NCBI RefSeq assembly: GCF_002095475.1
Contig: NZ_MLFR01000001.1
Coordinates: forward strand, 496,001-560,000
DNA length: 64,000 bases
Direction: 5' to 3'
From: Pantoea rwandensis
GTDB lineage: Bacteria; Pseudomonadota; Gammaproteobacteria; Enterobacterales; Enterobacteriaceae
In this document: positions 24,963 through 33,624 of the stretch, piece after piece
How positions within the stretch are numbered: position 1 is the stretch's first letter
Layout of the letters: the number at the start of each line of letters is the position of its first letter
The notes under the pieces: model-generated
Databases searched by the model: none
Told to the model about the DNA's origin: nothing
Seen by the model: only the letters and a program-made list of their open reading frames with translations
Made by a program: the position numbers and the translations under genes

Positions 24963-26054
24963 TTATTTCAGAGCAATACGTGCAATACCGTCCGCGCCTT
25001 TGGTGCTCGAGTCTTTATTGAACTCGGCCTTCAAGGTCACATACAGCGTATTATCATCCGGGCCAATCAGCAGGCTGTTTGGATTCTGATCGAACGACCA
25101 GCTGTTTTTCACCGCGTAAGTGGTGGCATCCAACTGCAGCACTTTCTTCGACTCACGCTGGCTGATGTAGATTTCATTGCGCTTGGCGTTGAATTTGATG
25201 CCTAAAGAATCCCCTTCGATACGTTTGATAACCTTGCCGGTATGCTCATCAAATACCAAGGTGGCTTTCCCTTTGGAATCATCCGTCACGAACAGACGAC
25301 CAGTAGATGGGTCTTCTGCCATGTTGAGGAACAGATATTCTTTACCATCACCTGCAGTCCAGCGCTTCTCGATTTTATGAGTTTTTGGATTAATCACCAA
25401 GATCTCACCAGAACCGTTAGCTGCATAAATACGCTCAGTCACAGGTGAATAGATGATGCCCGTTACCCATTTGCCAGCGTTCTTGATCTCAGTTTTCAGC
25501 TTGAAGGTTTTGGTATCCACCACTGAGATGTAGCCCGGATCGGCCACGCGGCCTACGTAGAGTTCATTGCCGTGCCACAGCACTTCACGCGCACCCGCTG
25601 GGTAACCTTCTTTGCTGATCTTGCCTGGGAACACTAAGCGCTGCAGAACTTTTCCACTCTGAGCGTCAACTTTTGAGATTGCGCCATCCAGTGAGTTGGT
25701 GGTGTAGAACACGCTCCCTTTCTCATCGATCGCAGCACCGAAGTTTTTCAGGTCAGTATGAGTTTCGCCTTTGGTCGCCAGGGTGGCGGGATCCAGACGG
25801 TAAATCATGCCGCCGTTCACATCTTTAAAGGCCTGTGCGCTGGCAACAAATAGCCCTTTAGAATCCTGCGAGTAGACCATTTCATACAGACCGTCGCCCA
25901 GTACGCGTTGCGTCACTGCGGTATCAACCGGTTTTACAGTTTGAGCAACAGGTGCTTCGGCTTTTTTGGCAGGCGCCTGACAAGCAGTCAAGCTAAATGC
26001 AGCGATGACCGCCATGGCAACAGCGGCTTTACGCGGGCTAAACAACGATTTCAT
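24963..26054 (-). CDS. YncE-like beta-propeller lipoprotein
   Basis: The 363-aa protein has a lipoprotein signal (LTACQ, Cys about residue 25) and then repeats of about 40-45 residues ending in strands such as VYVGRVADPGYISVVDTKT and GEILVINPKTHKIEK, a seven-bladed propeller like E. coli YncE. The open frame extends twenty codons upstream, but the GGAG site six bases before this ATG fixes the start. YncE is an iron-regulated periplasmic protein of uncertain function; here it is divergent from a siderophore receptor with Fur-box-like sequences between them. E. coli YncE lacks a lipobox as I recall it, so the lipid anchor may be a difference. Confidence 0.85.
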   Translation of the reverse strand: MKSLFSPRKAAVAMAVIAAFSLTACQAPAKKAEAPVAQTVKPVDTAVTQRVLGDGLYEMVYSQDSKGLFVASAQAFKDVNGGMIYRLDPATLATKGETHTDLKNFGAAIDEKGSVFYTTNSLDGAISKVDAQSGKVLQRLVFPGKISKEGYPAGAREVLWHGNELYVGRVADPGYISVVDTKTFKLKTEIKNAGKWVTGIIYSPVTERIYAANGSGEILVINPKTHKIEKRWTAGDGKEYLFLNMAEDPSTGRLFVTDDSKGKATLVFDEHTGKVIKRIEGDSLGIKFNAKRNEIYISQRESKKVLQLDATTYAVKNSWSFDQNPNSLLIGPDDNTLYVTLKAEFNKDSSTKGADGIARIALK

Positions 26055-26118
26055 GCTGAACTCCATCAATGGATGATCGGCTCCGGCCGACTTAAAACGG
26101 CCGAAAGAATACAAAAAG

Positions 26119-26137
26119 AATGAGAATCATACTCATT
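26119..26137. promoter_or_regulatory. Fur box upstream of the YncE-like gene
   Basis: AATGAGAATCATACTCATT closely matches the 19-bp Fur consensus (GATAATGATAATCATTATC) and is nearly palindromic. It lies 65 bp before the lipoprotein start. Confidence 0.75.
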
Positions 26138-26363
26138 AAGATGAAGTAAGCAAATTTTCGCTTAGATTTGTGTGCTGACGCTTCGGTGGAAGACGGTTTT
26201 TTCAACACTTCTGATGTACTGCTTTTCTAAAACAGCCCTGTTTCTACCAAAAAAAAATGAAAACAACAGTTATCATCGGGTTTTATTAACGACTAATAAT
26301 ATGATTATTAATGAATTTACATATTATTACAGTTTGTTTTGAATCCTTTGAAGATTCTATAAA

Positions 26364-26382
26364 GCAAATGATTATCATTGGC
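26364..26382. promoter_or_regulatory. Fur box upstream of the siderophore receptor gene
   Basis: AATGATTATCATTGG within 26364-26382 fits a Fur site (AATGATNATCATT core). It lies about 120 bp before the receptor start, in a 445-bp divergent region rich in A+T. Confidence 0.7.
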
Positions 26383-26499
26383 GTTCTTAATTAGATTCAT
26401 ATTGCGCCCTCTCTGCCTGAGACAATAGGTGGCCAAGCGCAAACATTACGCCCGAAGCGAAATGGCTTCACATAACAATCATTTATAACGGTAACGATT

Positions 26500-28677
26500 A
26501 TGTCTTCAACAGGCAGGGATTCAGGCATCCGGAAAACATTCAGCGTCTCATTATTAGCAGTGGCTGTTCATGCACTAGTTAATCCTTCTGTCGCGCAAGC
26601 GGCGACAAATACCCAGCAGGATATGGTGGTCAACGCCACCAGTACTGACAGTAATGGTGATAATGAGAAGCAGGATTACGCAGTAAAAACCACCCGAGCA
26701 GGCACTAAGCTGTTGCTGACTCCACGCGATGTTCCACAATCGGTCAGTGTTGTGACCCAGCAACGCATGCAGGATCAGCAGTTACAGACTGTGACCGACG
26801 TGCTGAATAACACCACGGGTATCAGCAGTAATCTGGTCGATTCTGAACGCTCCGAATATTATTCACGCGGATTCAAAATCACCAATTTCACCTTTGATGG
26901 TATCCCCACTTCTACAGGTGATAGCTGGAACTATGGCGATGCCGCCTCCGATACGGCTATTTATGACCGTATAGAAGTGGTGCGCGGTGCCACCGGACTG
27001 ATGACTGGTGCGGGTAGCCCTTCGGCTTCCGTCAACATGGTGCGTAAGCACGCAGACAGCAAAGACTTTACGGGTTCCGTCAGTGCCAGTTACGGTAGCT
27101 GGAATAAACAGCGTTATGTCGCTGATGTTGCCGGCCCCCTGAACAGTGACGGTTCAGTACGTGGGCGTGTTGTGACGGGCTATCAGGACCAGGATAGCTG
27201 GTTAGACCGCTACCATAAAAACAAGAAGTTTCTTTATGGTGTGGTTGATGCTGATGTCACCGATAACACCACGGTGTCACTCGGATATGACTATGAGAAA
27301 GCGGATACCCGCGATCCCACCTGGGGTGGCTTGCCGATTTTCTATAGCAACGGCTCCCTCACCCATTACAATCGCAGCCTAAACTCCTCAGCTGATTGGA
27401 CTTACTACCACACTGAAGTCCAGAAAGTGTATGCCGATCTGGTGCATAACTTTGACAACGGCTGGAGCTTCCACCTTAACGGCACGCACGCCAAGAACAC
27501 TTTCAGCGATAAGCTGCTGGATATTTACAGTGCTTACCCTGATGAGACCACCGGCGAAGGCACGACGGGTTACGGCAGCCTCGACAGGGGAAAACGCGAG
27601 CTGACATCGGTTGATGGCTATGCCAGTGGGCCGTTTGAGCTTTTTGGTCGTCAGCATCAGTTAATGGCAGGCGTAAGCTACAGTCGACAACATAACCAAA
27701 CCTACAGCCAGGATGGCGTGACAGACCTGGATGAATATGACATCACCTCAGCCGATATGGGCGCCTTCAACAATAACTGGACCGGGAATATTGCCGAGCC
27801 AGATTGGCAAGGATGGTATCTGAATGCTAATGACGTCATCCGTCAGAAATCAGCCTACACGGCAGCGCGTTTCTCGCTGTTGGATCCGTTGTCATTGATC
27901 GTTGGCGCACGCTACACCCAATGGAGCACTAACGGCAGCAGCGGCAACATGACCAAAAACAACACCACACCTTATGCAGGTCTGGTGTATGACATCAATG
28001 ATACCTGGTCCGCGTACGCCAGTTACACCTCCATTTTCCAACCGCAGACCTATCGCAACAGCGCGGGTAGCTACCTTTCTCCAGTGACCGGGAAAAGCTA
28101 TGAAACCGGCCTGAAATCCGCTTGGTATGATGGTCGCTTGACGGCAACCTTCGCTATCTTCCGTATTCAACAAGAGAATGTAGGTACGCAAGAAACGGGC
28201 GTCTACGTTAACAACAGTAGTGAACAGGCTTACGTCGCCACCAAAGGCGCACGCAGTAAAGGCGCTGAGTTCGAATTAAACGGCGCACTGACGGACAATC
28301 TGCAGTTAACCTTCGGCGCTACACGTTACGTCGCACGTGACTCCGATGGCCGTTATAACTCAGACCAACCGCAAACGCAGTTTAAGCTGTTTACACGTTA
28401 TCAAGTCCCGATGTTGCCTGACTTGACAATCGGTGGCGGACTCAACTGGCAGAACCGCGTCTTTGAAGATGTCACTGGACCCGATGGCAATACACAACGC
28501 GTGTATCAGGGAAGCTACCCTCTGGCAAACCTGTTCGCCCGATATCAGGTGACTAAGCAGGTTGCCGTACAGGCTAACATCGATAATTTATTCGATCGTG
28601 AGTACTACACCTATATGAGCAACTATGTCTACGGTGAGCCGCGAAACTATTCAGTTAGCGTGTCCTATCAGTTCTGA
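26500..28677 (+). CDS. fhuE: TonB-dependent siderophore receptor, FhuE-like
   Basis: The 725-aa outer-membrane protein has a signal peptide (to about residue 35, VAQAA), a plug domain with the FhuE-type start (RDVPQSVSVVTQQRMQDQQLQT, RIEVVRGATGLMTGAGSPSASVNMVRKH) and a 22-strand barrel ending YNFSVSVSYQF-like with terminal phenylalanine (RNYSVSVSYQF). Long stretches match E. coli FhuE, the receptor for coprogen, rhodotorulate and ferrioxamine B. It needs TonB-ExbBD. Expression is probably iron-repressed through the Fur box upstream. Exact siderophore range is inferred. A strong terminator follows. Confidence 0.88.
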   Translation: MSSTGRDSGIRKTFSVSLLAVAVHALVNPSVAQAATNTQQDMVVNATSTDSNGDNEKQDYAVKTTRAGTKLLLTPRDVPQSVSVVTQQRMQDQQLQTVTDVLNNTTGISSNLVDSERSEYYSRGFKITNFTFDGIPTSTGDSWNYGDAASDTAIYDRIEVVRGATGLMTGAGSPSASVNMVRKHADSKDFTGSVSASYGSWNKQRYVADVAGPLNSDGSVRGRVVTGYQDQDSWLDRYHKNKKFLYGVVDADVTDNTTVSLGYDYEKADTRDPTWGGLPIFYSNGSLTHYNRSLNSSADWTYYHTEVQKVYADLVHNFDNGWSFHLNGTHAKNTFSDKLLDIYSAYPDETTGEGTTGYGSLDRGKRELTSVDGYASGPFELFGRQHQLMAGVSYSRQHNQTYSQDGVTDLDEYDITSADMGAFNNNWTGNIAEPDWQGWYLNANDVIRQKSAYTAARFSLLDPLSLIVGARYTQWSTNGSSGNMTKNNTTPYAGLVYDINDTWSAYASYTSIFQPQTYRNSAGSYLSPVTGKSYETGLKSAWYDGRLTATFAIFRIQQENVGTQETGVYVNNSSEQAYVATKGARSKGAEFELNGALTDNLQLTFGATRYVARDSDGRYNSDQPQTQFKLFTRYQVPMLPDLTIGGGLNWQNRVFEDVTGPDGNTQRVYQGSYPLANLFARYQVTKQVAVQANIDNLFDREYYTYMSNYVYGEPRNYSVSVSYQF

Positions 28678-28683
28678 TAAAAA

Positions 28684-28715
28684 AATCCCCGGTACTAGGC
28701 CGGGGATTCTTTTTG
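28684..28715. terminator. Terminator between siderophore receptor and NlpC/P60 gene
   Basis: ATCCCCGG and CCGGGGAT pair around TACTAGG, with A's before and T's after the stem: a strong bidirectional terminator for two convergent genes. Confidence 0.88.
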
Positions 28716-28717
28716 CA

Positions 28718-29269
28718 TCAGACTTTATTTTTGTAATTGAAACTGATCTGCGAATTCTGCTCACGCGGTAAACGCCGCGCTTCCAAATACACCGATTTCC
28801 AATAAGGATTATTCAGTGACGAACGCATCACACCCTGACTAACCGAAGCATGAAGGAATTGATGATCGGTATCATAAAAGCCGACGTGTAACTCATGTTT
28901 GATGCGAAAGAACACTAAATCACCGGGTTGTAGATGCGCTTTATCCACCGGCTGCCCCATCGAAATTAACTCGCGGGTCGTGACGCGGTCCATCGGAATA
29001 TTGAAGCGGTCTTTGAGGGTTCGCCAGACAAACCCAGAACAATCCACGCCGGTTAATTGAGTGCCGCCCCACTGATATTTGGTCCCTTCCCATGAGTGCA
29101 TTTGATCGTGCAATGCTGCAATCACAGGAATCAAATCGGGTTGCTTACCACCATCGGCTGAAGTATCGACACTCTCATCCGCTGGAGTGTGGGAAGATTT
29201 GGATGAACATCCTGCCAGGGTGAATAAAAACAGGCAGGCGATAATCTTGCTGGCCGCAGAGTTGATCAT
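28718..29269 (-). CDS. NlpC/P60-family lipoprotein, peptidoglycan endopeptidase
   Basis: The 183-aa protein has a lipobox LAGC (Cys21) and a C-terminal C40 peptidase domain (about 45-170). The catalytic Cys77 stands in GVDCSGFVW and the catalytic His128 in HELHVGFY, with a third residue near the strand LHASVSQGVMRS. This is the MepS/NlpC/YdhO family that cleaves D-Glu-meso-DAP or cross-link bonds in peptidoglycan. It lies alone on its strand. The nearest E. coli match among these lipoproteins could be NlpC; length 183 against about 154 for NlpC because of an extended low-complexity region after the lipobox. Confidence 0.85.
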   Translation of the reverse strand: MINSAASKIIACLFLFTLAGCSSKSSHTPADESVDTSADGGKQPDLIPVIAALHDQMHSWEGTKYQWGGTQLTGVDCSGFVWRTLKDRFNIPMDRVTTRELISMGQPVDKAHLQPGDLVFFRIKHELHVGFYDTDHQFLHASVSQGVMRSSLNNPYWKSVYLEARRLPREQNSQISFNYKNKV

Positions 29270-29532
29270 GAGATGACGTTTTCGCTGAGGGAGACAGTGG
29301 TTAGAGACTTATACCGCAAAAAAGTTGCAGAAATAAATAGCTGACCGCTGAATTCTTTTAATCTCCTGATTTTTTACCTAAGTTTACGGAAAGGTAACAT
29401 CATGTATTTGAGATAAAAATTATATATTCTTTCACCAATTTTCGCTGCAATGGTTATTTGTTCGCCCAACTCTGCTGCTATTTCATCCCACCTCCGGCGT
29501 CATCGCGCCGGGGCAGGAAAGAAGGGTTCTTT

Positions 29533-31050
29533 TTATTGTTTGGCTTTACTACGCAACGGGGACTCTGGCAAGAACAGTGAGAGGACGAATGCCACCGCCA
29601 TCACAACAGCCGCCATCTGAAATGCCGCATGTACCGCTTCGCTAAATACCTGCAAATAAGCCTGCTGCACATCATGGGGTAATTGATGTACGGCATTCGG
29701 ATCCAAGGTGGCAGGCAGCACGTCGCCCTGCTCCACAAGTTTGGTCAGTCCCGATTTCAGCACATGGCTAAACATGGCACCAAAAAGCGCCACGCCAATT
29801 GAACCTCCAACGGAACGGAACAGCGTTACCGATGACGTTGCCACGCCCATACTATCTGGCGCCACGCTGTTTTGTACTGCCAGTACCAACACCTGCATCA
29901 CCATACCCATCCCCATGCCTAAGACACAGGCATAAAGGTAAATTTGCCACAGCGGTGAATTGAGCGTCAGCGTGGTCATCAGCTCCATCCCCAAGGTGGC
30001 CAGCAGCGTGCCAGCAATCGGGAACATCCGGTAGCGACCGGTGCGACTAATGATTCGACCACTGATGATCGAGGTGACCAACAATCCGCCCATCAGTGGC
30101 AACAGTTGCAAACCGGCTTCCGTCGGTGTTGATCCTTTAACTACCTGCAAATAGAGCGGCAAGAAGGTCACACTGCCAAATAGCGACATGCCCACAATGA
30201 ATGCCATCAAACTGGAGAGCGAAAAGCTACGATTGCGGAACAGAGAGAGCGGGATAATGGGTTCCCATGCACGACGTTCCTCATAGATAAAGCCAATCAC
30301 ACCGACCAAGCCAAACGCCAAAATGCACCACAGTTGCGGGTCGCCCCATGCGCGGACAGTGCCTCCCTCACTGGTAAATAACGTAATACCTACCAATGCA
30401 ACGCTAAGACAAACGGCACCAGGATAGTCAATCTCATGCGGTTTACGCTTGGTATTCGCTTTAAATACCGCATTGATGACCAGCAGCGCGAACAATCCTA
30501 ACGGTAAGTTGATGTAGAAAATCCAACGCCAGGATGCATGTTGCACGATAAAGCCACCGAGTAATGGCCCCACCACCGTCGCCAAACCGAACACCCCACC
30601 AAACAAACCCTGGTATTTGCCGCGATCGGCAGGCGGAATAATATCGGCTACTGCCGCCATGCTAACCACCATCAGCCCGCCGCCGCCCAGCCCTTGCAGT
30701 GCACGCGTGAGAATCAACTGCTCCATGTTCTGCGCCAGCCCACATAGCACTGAGCCAATCAGAAACAGCACCACCGAAATTTGCAATACGGTTTTACGAC
30801 CAAACAAATCGCCAAATTTGCCATACAGCGGCACAACGATAGTCGATGCCAGCATGTAGGCAGTGACAATCCACGACAAGCGGTCAAGGCCGCCCAGCTC
30901 GCCAACGATGGTCGGTAACGCAGTTGAGACGATGGTCTGGTCAAGTGCGGAGAGCAGCATCACCAGCATCAATGCGCCCATCAGCAAGCGAACGGAAGGA
31001 GGACTCTCTTCCCCGCGGCCCAATGGCGGCGCCAATTCTTTAGATTTCAT
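29533..31050 (-). CDS. MFS drug efflux transporter, DHA2 (14-helix) family
   Basis: The 505-aa protein shows about fourteen membrane helices and the DHA2 signatures LDQTIVSTALPTIVGELGG (helix 1), GKFGDLFGRKTV and GGFIVQHASWRWIFYINLPLG (motif C region). It exports drugs or toxic organics by proton antiport. The second ATG was chosen; the upstream four codons are also possible. It is divergent from a TetR repressor, and a 13-bp inverted repeat covers its start region (31045-31057/31100-31112), the classic arrangement for repression by the neighbour. Substrates are unknown. Confidence 0.88.
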   Translation of the reverse strand: MKSKELAPPLGRGEESPPSVRLLMGALMLVMLLSALDQTIVSTALPTIVGELGGLDRLSWIVTAYMLASTIVVPLYGKFGDLFGRKTVLQISVVLFLIGSVLCGLAQNMEQLILTRALQGLGGGGLMVVSMAAVADIIPPADRGKYQGLFGGVFGLATVVGPLLGGFIVQHASWRWIFYINLPLGLFALLVINAVFKANTKRKPHEIDYPGAVCLSVALVGITLFTSEGGTVRAWGDPQLWCILAFGLVGVIGFIYEERRAWEPIIPLSLFRNRSFSLSSLMAFIVGMSLFGSVTFLPLYLQVVKGSTPTEAGLQLLPLMGGLLVTSIISGRIISRTGRYRMFPIAGTLLATLGMELMTTLTLNSPLWQIYLYACVLGMGMGMVMQVLVLAVQNSVAPDSMGVATSSVTLFRSVGGSIGVALFGAMFSHVLKSGLTKLVEQGDVLPATLDPNAVHQLPHDVQQAYLQVFSEAVHAAFQMAAVVMAVAFVLSLFLPESPLRSKAKQ

Positions 31051-31112
31051 GTCAGACACCAATTGAAATTAATTAAATACACAATTAATATTGATCTAAG
31101 TCTGACATGAAA
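31045..31112. promoter_or_regulatory. 13-bp inverted repeat pair in the DHA2/TetR divergent promoter
   Basis: TTTCATGTCAGAC (31045-31057) and GTCTGACATGAAA (31100-31112) are perfect complements, 42 bp apart. The left arm covers the start codon of the efflux gene. These arms are likely TetR-family binding half-sites. Confidence 0.55.
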
Positions 31113-31129
31113 CAAGTGAGCGCGTAAAG

Positions 31130-31795
31130 ATGACCGCACAAAAAGTCCCTGCTGATGATAAAAGCCCCACTGACAAACCACGCCGTCCAGGCCGTCCGCG
31201 TGGCGGTGCGATAAACGCCCAACAGCGTGAACATCTGCTAGATATCACGCTGGCGTTGTACGCCGAGAGCGGCATTGCCGAGACGTCACTGAACGCTATC
31301 GCGCGAAAAGCCGGCGTAAGTCCAGCGATGCTCAATTACTATTTCCAGTCACGGGAATCATTGCTGGATGTGGTTGTAGAGGAGCGTTTCTTACCGTTGC
31401 GCCAGCGTCTTGAGGCCCACTTCGACAGCGATGATAGTGACCCTGTCACAACTTTTAGTGGATTTATTCGTGAAATCGCCGACATTGTGCTGAGTAATGA
31501 CTGGTTCGCACCCCTGTGGATGCAAGAAGTGACCAGCGGTTCGCATGGATTGGGTCAGCACATCAAATCACGCTATGGTCACGCGGGCCGCGATAAAGTC
31601 CGCGCTTTGATTTTGCGCTGGCAGCAACAGGGCTTATTAAATGCTGAACTCAATCCCGACTTACTGATGACCTCAATTCTTAGCATGATTCTGGTGCCCT
31701 TTACACGTTTCGCCAATGAACCGGGATTCAGTACAGAGATCATTGTTCAGCACACGTTAAGTCTGTTCTGTCACGGTATTCGCCCGGTCAGTTAA
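31130..31795 (+). CDS. TetR-family repressor of the divergent DHA2 pump
   Basis: The 221-aa protein has a basic, proline-rich N-terminus (KPRRPGRPRGG), a TetR helix-turn-helix (about 36-75, with GIAETSLNAIARKAGVSPAMLNYYFQSRESLLDVV) and a helical ligand domain. The neighbouring DHA2 pump and the shared inverted repeats make local repression likely. Ribosome site is weak (GTGAGCG); the first in-frame ATG was used. Ligand unknown, perhaps a pump substrate. Confidence 0.87.
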   Translation: MTAQKVPADDKSPTDKPRRPGRPRGGAINAQQREHLLDITLALYAESGIAETSLNAIARKAGVSPAMLNYYFQSRESLLDVVVEERFLPLRQRLEAHFDSDDSDPVTTFSGFIREIADIVLSNDWFAPLWMQEVTSGSHGLGQHIKSRYGHAGRDKVRALILRWQQQGLLNAELNPDLLMTSILSMILVPFTRFANEPGFSTEIIVQHTLSLFCHGIRPVS

Positions 31796-31855
31796 CCGGT
31801 TTTCTGGGCCGCAACTACACTTCTAACGTTGATTCCACGCGTTCAGGAGAGCCTT

Positions 31856-32320
31856 GTGATTCTCGATGCCGAAACCGATCTACAACTGGAACGTACGATA
31901 CAGCTACCCGCTGATGTCATTTGGCGTTGCTGGACCACGCCAGAACATCTCAAGCACTTCTTTGTGCCAAAACCTCATCAGTTGGTAAGTTGTGAGATCG
32001 ATTTGCGTCCTGGCGGCCGTTTCAACACGGTATTTGAAGTCGAGGGCAACGAGATGCGCAACGATGGCGTTTTCCTGGAGTTAATCCCCGGCCGCAAACT
32101 GGTTTTTACTGATAACTATACTGAGGGTTGGAAACCCGCTGAAAACCCCTTTATGACCGCTATTCTGCTGCTGGAACCGCTTAACCCAGACTGCAGGCGC
32201 TACGTGGCTATCGCACGCCACCGTAATGCTGAAGCAAAAGCGGAACATAAAAAAATGGGCTTCCATACCGGCTGGGGGATCGTTGCCGATCAACTTGAGG
32301 CTTATGCGCGCCAACTTTAA
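31856..32320 (+). CDS. SRPBCC/AHA1-like domain protein
   Basis: A 154-aa START-like (SRPBCC) fold protein, with VIWRCWTTPEHLKHFF near the N-terminus, GGRFNTVFEVEGNE in the middle and MGFHTGWGIVADQLEAYA at the end, as in Activator of Hsp90 ATPase homologue-1-like proteins. A GTG start is preferred, since AGGAGA lies six bases upstream; an upstream TTG is open but unsupported. Bacterial members bind small hydrophobic ligands or act with polyketide or stress systems; no role can be named. It follows the TetR gene on the same strand and may be cotranscribed. Confidence 0.8.
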   Translation: MILDAETDLQLERTIQLPADVIWRCWTTPEHLKHFFVPKPHQLVSCEIDLRPGGRFNTVFEVEGNEMRNDGVFLELIPGRKLVFTDNYTEGWKPAENPFMTAILLLEPLNPDCRRYVAIARHRNAEAKAEHKKMGFHTGWGIVADQLEAYARQL

Positions 32321-32349
32321 TTCAATGTTGCCCCGCTTCTTCATCACTA

Positions 32350-32892
32350 CTACTGCTTAAGACGAACTTTCTGTAAAGCTTCCCACAACCGCGCTTTATC
32401 ACCCTCTGCCAAATGCGTTTGATTAAGTGCGTGCAGAAAGGTGGCTTTATCGGAAAAGTGTTCGCCTCGGGCTAAATCTGCGCGAATACCACTGAGAATG
32501 CTGACGCTGAGCACATTAATTTTGGTCCTGACCTGATCCAGCGGTAAAGGTTGCCAGCCCTGTTCAGGCGTTGAGAGCCAATCGGCGCGATAGCGGTATT
32601 GGATGGCTTTTGCGGCGTCCATCTGTGCCTGTACGAAAGGTTTAACCGACTCACCTTCCAGGCCTAACTTTTCAGCTTGTTGCACCGCACTGGACAGCAC
32701 CTTTTCTTCTTGCGGCAGATCTTCAATCGCAAGATGGTTGGCCGCTTTGTAACCGGCGACATCTTTCATATAGGACAACCGTTGGTTAATCAGTGAAGCA
32801 ACATCACTGTTTTTCGCCGGCGCCGCCATAACAGTAGCAGAGCAAGACAGTCCAATTAACAAAATGATTTTACTGAAATAATTCCGATTCAT
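32350..32892 (-). CDS. Periplasmic chorismate mutase (*AroQ, gamma type)
   Basis: The 180-aa protein has a signal peptide (to about Ala23, ATVMAA) and an all-helical mutase domain with INQRLSYMKDVAGYKAANHLAIEDLPQE, matching the secreted *AroQ family of Enterobacteria and Mycobacterium. The AAAGAGAG ribosome site fixes the ATG; a longer upstream frame lacks a signal. The enzyme converts chorismate to prephenate, here outside the cytoplasm; the purpose of exported mutases is debated and in some plant-associated bacteria they may affect host signalling. It is divergent from the peroxiredoxin operon. Confidence 0.87.
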   Translation of the reverse strand: MNRNYFSKIILLIGLSCSATVMAAPAKNSDVASLINQRLSYMKDVAGYKAANHLAIEDLPQEEKVLSSAVQQAEKLGLEGESVKPFVQAQMDAAKAIQYRYRADWLSTPEQGWQPLPLDQVRTKINVLSVSILSGIRADLARGEHFSDKATFLHALNQTHLAEGDKARLWEALQKVRLKQ

Positions 32893-33036
32893 CTCTCTTT
32901 GCCTCTTTTTCCATGAGTCACATTGCGCCGATAATTTAACTTTTTTCTTCTGGCACCGAAACTTTTCCAACACCTCCAGCGAACTGAAGTATTGAATCAC
33001 CAAAACCGGACCTCCCTTACATCGCAGGAGCAGATA

Positions 33037-33609
33037 ATGAAATCGTTCAAAACCCTCGTTTGTACCCTGAGCATCACGGCCGCATTGGGCCTCTCTGCCA
33101 CCGCATTTAACGCCAGTGCCGCATTGCCTGTGGGTGCCAAAGCGCCGAACTTCGAGTTACAAGGTGCATTAGCCGGCAAACCGCTGACCTTCTCACTACA
33201 AAAAGCGCTGCAAAAAGGCCCTGTTGTGCTGTACTTCTTCCCTGCAGCATTCAGCGCGGGCTGTACCATTGAAGCGCATGATTTTGCCGAAGCCACCGAT
33301 AACTTCACCAAAATGCACGCCACCGTTATTGGTGTAACCGCCGGGAATACCGATCAGGTCAGCGACTTCTCCAAACTGGAGTGCCGAGACAAATTCGCGG
33401 TCGCTGCGGATCCGGGTGCCAAAATTGCTGCTGAATACCAGACCACCATGCAAATGAAAGGGAAAACGCTCTCCGATCGTACTTCCTATGTGATTGCGCC
33501 GGATGGCAACATCCTGCTGAGTTACACTGATAGAAACCCGGATACGCACATTGAGAAAGCCCTCGCCGCCGTGAAGCAGTACGACGACGCACATCCGCAA
33601 ACTAACTAA
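33037..33609 (+). CDS. Periplasmic peroxiredoxin (AhpC/TSA family)
   Basis: The 190-aa protein has a signal peptide (about 1-29, ASA) and a thioredoxin-fold peroxidase domain. The peroxidatic cysteine is Cys76 in FFPAAFSAGCTIEAHDF, followed by SDFSKLECRDKF with Cys116 as a possible resolving residue and DPGAKIAAEYQTT. CGCAGGAGCAGATA before the ATG is the ribosome site. It reduces peroxides in the periplasm, needing electrons from the inner membrane. The next gene is a DsbD-like reductase, which probably supplies them. Confidence 0.88.
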   Translation: MKSFKTLVCTLSITAALGLSATAFNASAALPVGAKAPNFELQGALAGKPLTFSLQKALQKGPVVLYFFPAAFSAGCTIEAHDFAEATDNFTKMHATVIGVTAGNTDQVSDFSKLECRDKFAVAADPGAKIAAEYQTTMQMKGKTLSDRTSYVIAPDGNILLSYTDRNPDTHIEKALAAVKQYDDAHPQTN

Positions 33610-33624
33610 GCAAAGAGGCCAGCG

